Program-made: the position numbers and the translations under genes
Assembly (NCBI GenBank): GCA_016715505.1
Contig: JADJZY010000033.1
Coordinates: 124,001 to 188,000, forward strand
Length of the DNA stretch: 64,000 bases
DNA from: Bacteroidota bacterium
Lineage (GTDB): Bacteria > Bacteroidota > Bacteroidia > Chitinophagales > Chitinophagaceae
Reading direction: 5' to 3'
Part shown: piece after piece, positions 59,702-64,000 of the stretch
How the letters are laid out: every line of letters starts with the position of its first letter
How positions within the stretch are numbered: the first letter of the stretch is position 1
The notes under the pieces: generated by a model
The model's input: only the letters and a program-made list of their open reading frames with translations
Told to the model about the DNA's origin: nothing
Database searches by the model: none

Positions 59702-61486
59702 TCAGAATGTTGCATGGGTTAGCTGGCTTATAAATAGTTTTCTGAAAGTTTGGGCTATGCCCGGCAACCGGTGATAGTACGAGATGCCCTCCTGCAGGTT
59801 TTTAAAAAAGGAAACATAATATTTTTTTCTTTCGTCCAATTGCTTATCCCTAAAGTCATTTTCCAACTGTTCTTTCAGGTAGTTAATATATAAATTCAAT
59901 TCTGTAATGAACATATGAGGCCTGTAACTATTGGTAAGAATATTTTTCCGGCCGTAAATATGGTCGGTCATGGTTTGCAGGGAAACAACTTCAGAAAAAT
60001 TTACAATATTCGGCCCCGGGCAAATATTCACAGCGTTCAGGTTTTTGATCATGGTTTGTGAATAGTTAACAGCCGCGGCATTGCTCAGCCCGATACACAA
60101 ACATTCTTTATCCAATACTTCATCTAACTTCCGTTTGTATTCAGGCTCCGGCAGGTCAAGCGATCGCAATTGTGCAATTTTTAATTTCTGGTATTTATGT
60201 GATGCAGTACAAATGGGTGCTTCGGTAAACTCTGTATTAAATGCCAAATGCTTTTCGGTACAGGGGCTTCCGGGCTTGCCGGCTGCAATACGTGCCTGTT
60301 TTTCTTTATCGGCACTGGTTCCCTTAAGATAATAGAACCTTACGCCAAAGGGAGAATTCCGGCTCAACACTACATCCTTTTCTTTAGCAGCACACAATAG
60401 TTTTAATGTTTCATCATCAACCGTAGTGGCTTCCGGTACCAATAAAAAAGGAGTTCCCCACCCGGTACTTTCAATATTATAATGACGATGTAAAAAATCA
60501 TCCTCCTGGTGGGTACCAATACCACCCTGAACTGTAATTATTAATTGGGGAGGGTAAAGAAATTTTCTTTTACTTTTCTGTTCAGACGCTTTATTGTAGA
60601 GTTCAAAAAGTGAATCGATAAGTTCCTGTTTCCTGGATTTGAACTCCTCCAGGATGGGCCCCAGCAAATAGCCTTCGGTTGCAAAGGCATGTCCGCCACA
60701 ATTCAATCCCGACTCGATCCTGAACTCACTTACCCAGATCCCTTTCTTAGCCAGGTATTTACCCTGGATGAATGCTGATCGGAAATCACTTACTTTAATG
60801 ACCACCTTTTTTGTAAATCCACCGTCAGTATTAACATCAAAACCCGGGCAGTTCTCCAGGAAATTATACAACCGCAAATTTGTACCTGCAGAAAATACGA
60901 CAGAAGAATTTTGAAGCTCACTTGTTGCAAATCCTCTTAATGCAACTACGGCATCTGAACCATCTTCAATTACTTCATCTGCTTTATTGAAATTATTCCT
61001 GTCAGTCTTTGTCATAATATTTACATCAATGCTTCCGGGACGGATCTGCGTACGTAAATATTTCTCCAGTTTTTTCTTTTCAAGTTCATCTTCAGTCTTC
61101 ATCATTTTACAGTAGCATTGCTTCAAGATGCTGTCCTCAGGCAGCATTTCAAAATATTTCACTATTTCTGAGCCGGTTTCAAAAGCAGCACTTCTGAGTT
61201 TTTCAACCTGGGCCTGAACAATGCTGTTTACCAGGTTCAGGTAATCTGTAATTCGCTTTGCCCTGAAATCATCTTCATGTGCAGAGATGGGATGGTAAGT
61301 TTTCCCAATTGTTGGATAGTAGTGCTTACGCATTAATTCTATCAACCTGTTCTCTACAATGGAGATAACCGATGAAATACCAAAACGGGCTACCTTAATG
61401 GGACTATCGACAGTATAAGCTAATCCCATTACCGGGATATGAAATTTATGAAGAGGTGAAGTATACATGATCTTTGATGGTTGCAA
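59702..61486 (-). CDS. Unrecognised Cys-rich protein, 594 residues
   Basis: Large, frame-intact soluble protein, no signal peptide. Landmarks: ESGLNCGGHAFATEGYLLGP (about 270-290), VQGGIGTHQEDDFLHRHY, TGWGTPFLLVPEATTVDDET, KPGSPCTEKH, APICTASHKY, KECLCIG, and ICPGPNIVNF. The glycine-rich GGIGTHQEDDFL and LVPEAT parts have the flavour of a nitronate-monooxygenase-like TIM barrel, but that is a guess. Six scattered conserved-looking Cys/His positions suggest metal or Fe-S. It follows the flavin-oxidase-like gene by 21 bp and lies between the Ric operon and norCB. Confidence 0.55.
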   Translation of the reverse strand: MQPSKIMYTSPLHKFHIPVMGLAYTVDSPIKVARFGISSVISIVENRLIELMRKHYYPTIGKTYHPISAHEDDFRAKRITDYLNLVNSIVQAQVEKLRSAAFETGSEIVKYFEMLPEDSILKQCYCKMMKTEDELEKKKLEKYLRTQIRPGSIDVNIMTKTDRNNFNKADEVIEDGSDAVVALRGFATSELQNSSVVFSAGTNLRLYNFLENCPGFDVNTDGGFTKKVVIKVSDFRSAFIQGKYLAKKGIWVSEFRIESGLNCGGHAFATEGYLLGPILEEFKSRKQELIDSLFELYNKASEQKSKRKFLYPPQLIITVQGGIGTHQEDDFLHRHYNIESTGWGTPFLLVPEATTVDDETLKLLCAAKEKDVVLSRNSPFGVRFYYLKGTSADKEKQARIAAGKPGSPCTEKHLAFNTEFTEAPICTASHKYQKLKIAQLRSLDLPEPEYKRKLDEVLDKECLCIGLSNAAAVNYSQTMIKNLNAVNICPGPNIVNFSEVVSLQTMTDHIYGRKNILTNSYRPHMFITELNLYINYLKEQLENDFRDKQLDERKKYYVSFFKNLQEGISYYHRLPGIAQTFRKLFISQLTHATF

Positions 61487-61507
61487 TTTCTGTTTGTATT
61501 TAAATGA

Positions 61508-61970
61508 TTAGTTTTTACCAGCTAGCTGCAGATCAAATTCGGTTCCGGTTCTGCTCTTGTCCAGGTAATTTTTTCCAAAGCCCAAAGTACTGTCTGTCAT
61601 TTTAATATAGTTGACCTGCAGCGCCCAGATATCACCGGGTATTGCCAATGCCAGCGGATGTTTTGCAAGATATATACCCAGGGTACGTTTAATCAATGGT
61701 TGCTGTATCCAAAACGATGGCTTCAAATTGAATGCCTTTGATCGAGATTTTATTTAGTTTATCCGGCAATACCGTACCTGCAACAAATGGATATTTCTTC
61801 ATCAATGCAGCATGATGTGAATTTGCAGATGACTTAAAATAAATTAACCCGGTCGTGTCGTTAAAAGCATAGAAACAGGTAAAAAACAATATGGCTTTCC
61901 TATATCATCTACCGTGCAAATACTGGCACAGGTTTGTTGCTGTAAAAAATTGAATAATGATTTCGTTCAT
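61508..61970 (-). CDS. Pyridoxamine-5'-phosphate-oxidase-like flavin-binding protein (three frameshifts)
   Basis: About 153 residues of the split-barrel FMN-binding family. Mended order: MNEIIIQFLQQQTCASICTV, DDIGKPYCF, NDTTGLIYFKSSANSHHAAL, KYPFVAGTVLPDKLNKISIK, then YLAKHPLALAIPGDIWALQV and KMTDSTLGFGK. Repairs near 61935 (one T removed), 61885 (one T added) and 61710. These proteins bind FMN or F420 and often act on small electrophiles. Same direction as, and 21 bp ahead of, the 594-residue gene. Substrate unknown. Confidence 0.7.
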
Positions 61971-62017
61971 AGTTTTTGTGATTATACAATGATCTGTTTA
62001 TTGATCCATCAATCAGG

Positions 62018-62382
62018 CTACAGTATGCAGTTCTGTAACCTTTCCCTCACTTTTATTAATATCCTGTTCGCCTCGCCCAGGTCAAAATCTTCATGATCTC
62101 TTTTTTTAACGCCCAGTGCAGTTAATTCAAAATGGCCGTCAGCATTAATTGAATGATTGCCCAGGCAAGCTCTTGAGCATGCCAGTGGGCAACCATCAAT
62201 GGTAATTATTTTCCTACCGGATAAAGCGGTTTTAACCAGTTTTTTACATTACCGCCTACGCCAGCAATACATGACATTTCAGCGACTCCGCTCCTGTCGA
62301 GCTGCACGGCAATATAATTTGCCATTTGCGCAGCACTGGAACAACCCGAACAGGAATACAGCAATGGCTTTTGCTGTTGCAT
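62018..62382 (-). CDS. DGC-domain putative zinc-binding protein (one frameshift)
   Basis: About 121 residues. The family's Cys layout is seen: YSCSGCSSAAQMANYIA, MSCIAGVGG, then IDGCPLACSRACLGNH and VKKRDHEDFDLGEANRI. One A missing near 62235 joins GGNVKK to LVKTALSGRK. DGC proteins occur near nitrite, sulfur and cytochrome genes, but their role is unknown. It is first in a leftward trio with the flavin-oxidase-like and 594-residue genes, divergent from norC; the 230-bp space between should hold both promoters. Confidence 0.78.
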
Positions 62383-62554
62383 TTGGTTCTCATAAGAAAA
62401 ATATTTTTACCTTTTTTTGTTTTACTACCAGCATATAATACTGGAGCCTCCAAAATGTATTTATTTTAAGATTCAATACATGGCTTTGCACTTATTAAAA
62501 AACAAATTATTACCGGTCATTTTTGAGATCTTTTCTGTTGTCCATTAAAATTTA

Positions 62555-62586
62555 TTGGCAAATATACTAATTAAGAGATAACTTTG
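62555..62586 (+). promoter_or_regulatory. Promoter of norC
   Basis: TTG (62555-62557), 21 bp, and TAACTTTG (62579-62586), an exact TAnnTTTG. An imperfect inverted repeat TTG...CAA spans 62538-62561, centred 29.5 bases before the -7 box, the same place as the FNR-like sites at osmC and tnaA, but its arms match poorly (8 of 12 pairs). Confidence 0.5.
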
Positions 62587-62612
62587 TCTTTAATTATTTA
62601 TACAATTCTTAC

Positions 62613-62984
62613 ATGGCAGCTGACAGGCATAAGTTTATTGCAATGACGATCTTGCTAACTGCCTTTCTATGCTTTTCCTTTTTTCTATACTCAGCATTGC
62701 CCGTAAAGAGTAGTCCGGGAAATGCTGTAGCCGATTCTGGAAAGATGGCCTGGCAAAAATATAATTGCAATGCCTGTCACCAGGTTTATGGACTGGGAGG
62801 GTTCCTGGGCCCGGACCTAACCAATGTATATTCTATAAAGGGTGAGGCTTACATACAGGCTTTCCTCAAAACCGGGACAACCATAATGCCTGATTTTCAT
62901 TTATCCGGAAAGGAGATCAATGATCTAACCCGGTTCCTGGAAACCATAGATGCATCAGGAAGATCGACCCAAAAACTTTTATAA
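62613..62984 (+). CDS. norC: Nitric oxide reductase subunit C (cytochrome c)
   Basis: 123 residues. Membrane-anchored mono-haem cytochrome c donating electrons to NorB. One N-terminal helix (FIAMTILLTAFLCFSFFLY) and haem motif CNACH with QVYGLGGFLGPDLTN; axial Met in TIMPDFHLSG. NorC signature is strong. 6 bp separate its stop from norB. Together they reduce NO to N2O at the cytoplasmic membrane. Frame intact. Confidence 0.9.
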   Translation: MAADRHKFIAMTILLTAFLCFSFFLYSALPVKSSPGNAVADSGKMAWQKYNCNACHQVYGLGGFLGPDLTNVYSIKGEAYIQAFLKTGTTIMPDFHLSGKEINDLTRFLETIDASGRSTQKLL

Positions 62985-62990
62985 TTAATT

Positions 62991-64000
62991 ATGATGGCAC
63001 CATTGAACAATAATAAACTTACAACTTCCAAACTGTCTACTATTTGCGGACTTTTATTAATGGCTACAGGCATGTGTATTCCCTGGTTAACAGGCGCATT
63101 ACAGTACCTGGACCGGGGTTTTAAAAATATCTTTCGTTTGAAATAATACGGCCATTGCATGTATCGTCGGTGATCTTTTGGATAATATTTGCAGCCATGG
63201 GCGCTGTGCTTACTTATCTGCAGGAATATACCGGGAGAAAAATATTTTATCCCATGCTTCTAAAAATTCAACTGGGGATTTTTTCAGTAACGGTTATTAC
63301 AATTCTTATAACCTATTGCTTTGCTGTATTCGGGGGCAGGGAATATTGGGAATTTCATCCTTTACTGGCATTACCGATCGCAACAGGCTGGATCCTGTTC
63401 ATCATCAATTTTGTAAGATCGATCGGCAGTTTTAAAAGCGACCCGTTTATGTGTGGATGTGGCTTACAGGATTATTTTTTTTTTCTGTTCACATTTATTG
63501 AATCGTATTTATGGATATTTCCTTATTTCAGCAGTAATGTGGTTAATGATATGACGGGTGCAGTGGAAATCGTATGGCTCCATGGTTGGCGCCTGGAATA
63601 TGTTGATATGGCAGCATATCTTTCTGATGGAAAAATTATGGCAATAAAAATACAGTCATGCACCCATTGCCTTTCTATTATATTTTACCGGTTTATTTAA
63701 CCTGATGTTTAACTAGTCATCATATCTACCCTGCCCACCTACCCTGCATTAAATATATCAGCTATGCCGTAAGCATGACTGAACTTTTATTTTAGGCAGG
63801 ATCATATAGCAATGGAGAGCTTCTCTAAGCACCGCACGCAAACACTATCACCATACCGCATACCGGTTTTTAATGGCAGCAGATATCTGGATATTTTTAA
63901 CACTGCTTCTTGCGATAGCCATGTCGGTACCTGCCAATGTGTATACACACGGAACACATATAACCATGGCACATACCATGGGCGCTACTATTGGTATCAA
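62991..64000 (+). CDS. norB: Nitric oxide reductase subunit B, 3' end outside window (at least four frameshifts)
   Basis: Haem-copper NO reductase. Fragments in order: MMAPLNNNKLTTSKLSTI, LSFEIIRPLHVSSVIFWIIF (break near 63120), TYLQEYTGRKIFYPML, PVYVWMWLTGLFFFL and TFIESYLWIFPYF (breaks near 63445 and 63480), VQWKSYGSMVGAWNMLIYG (break near 63560), YIKYISYAVSMTE, STARKHYHHTAYRFLMAADI, and NVYTHGTHITMAHTMG at the end, which holds the haem-ligand histidines. The gene continues past base 64000. Breaks fall in A, T and C runs. Partner of norC directly upstream. Confidence 0.87.

Noticed and set aside
62429..62445. Near-palindrome CCAGCATATAATACTGG as an operator of the DGC gene
   Set aside because: One mismatch, no second copy, and no matching position relative to a promoter.
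55280..64000. Degenerate pseudogene cluster
   Set aside because: Every break is mended by one or two bases, mainly in homopolymers, with conserved protein on both sides; decay would leave substitutions and stops as well.
1..64000. tRNA, rRNA or CRISPR arrays
   Set aside because: No cloverleaf-like segments, rRNA core sequences or regularly spaced direct repeats were found on reading.

Overview
The window is from a Bacteroidota chromosome, most plausibly a Chitinophagales/Saprospirales-type gliding or type IX secretion lineage; the order is my inference. The evidence is a full-length SprA (T9SS/gliding translocon), GldA, a protein with a T9SS type A C-terminal sorting domain, DUF5689 and TonB-receptor partners, and several promoters with the Bacteroidota -7 box TAnnTTTG. 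Coding density is high. No rRNA, tRNA or CRISPR array was seen.

Layout. 0-6 kb: 3' end of metF, a 237-bp MITE-like element, then a leftward run maeB > surE > ABC ATPase > ABC permease. 6-11.7 kb: prolyl oligopeptidase, M28 peptidase, fabI, a metzincin-like peptidase and a DinB protein. 11.7-20.7 kb: ruvA-sprA, with ruvA fused by a deletion to a truncated glycosyltransferase. 20.7-29.5 kb: small lipoprotein, recR, a membrane glycosyltransferase with TPRs, a three-gene GDP-heptose set (gmhA-hddC-gmhB) and secreted beta-propeller and small proteins. 29.5-38.4 kb: amine oxidase, gldA, a SirB1-like protein, an NlpC/P60 hydrolase, an ECF sigma/anti-sigma pair, a membrane-tethered receiver protein, UspA, GNAT and a FabG-like enzyme. 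38.4-45.3 kb: outer-membrane barrel, T9SS substrate, DUF5689 lipoprotein and TonB receptor. 45.8-51.2 kb: a stress cassette (His-rich helical protein, YceI, Dps, coiled-coil protein, lipoprotein, SDR, Lmo0937-type, YtxH, holin-X-like).

51.2-64 kb is the most distinctive part. It is an anaerobic/nitric-oxide region. osmC and a tandem tnaA-tpl (tryptophanase and tyrosine phenol-lyase) each sit behind an FNR/CRP-like inverted repeat placed about 41 bases before the predicted start. A leftward six-gene operon follows: DUF2249-Ric (Fe-S repair), lipoprotein, DUF1858/DUF2249 protein, NnrS/haem-copper-like membrane protein, SufT-like factor, and an Rrf2 regulator as the last gene. Its promoter contains a perfect 40-bp palindrome resembling NsrR-type operators, which suggests a self-regulated NO-repair operon. 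Next comes a leftward trio (DGC zinc protein, flavin-oxidase-like protein, and an unrecognised Cys-rich protein of 594 residues), divergent from norC-norB, which runs off the window end.

Caveat: many genes are broken by single-base indels, mostly in homopolymers, and each can be mended by adding or removing one or two bases. The pattern looks like sequencing error rather than gene decay. It is markedly denser after 51 kb, which may mean lower coverage, another source, or a transferred/chimeric segment. Genes repaired this way are listed as single CDS entries spanning all fragments.
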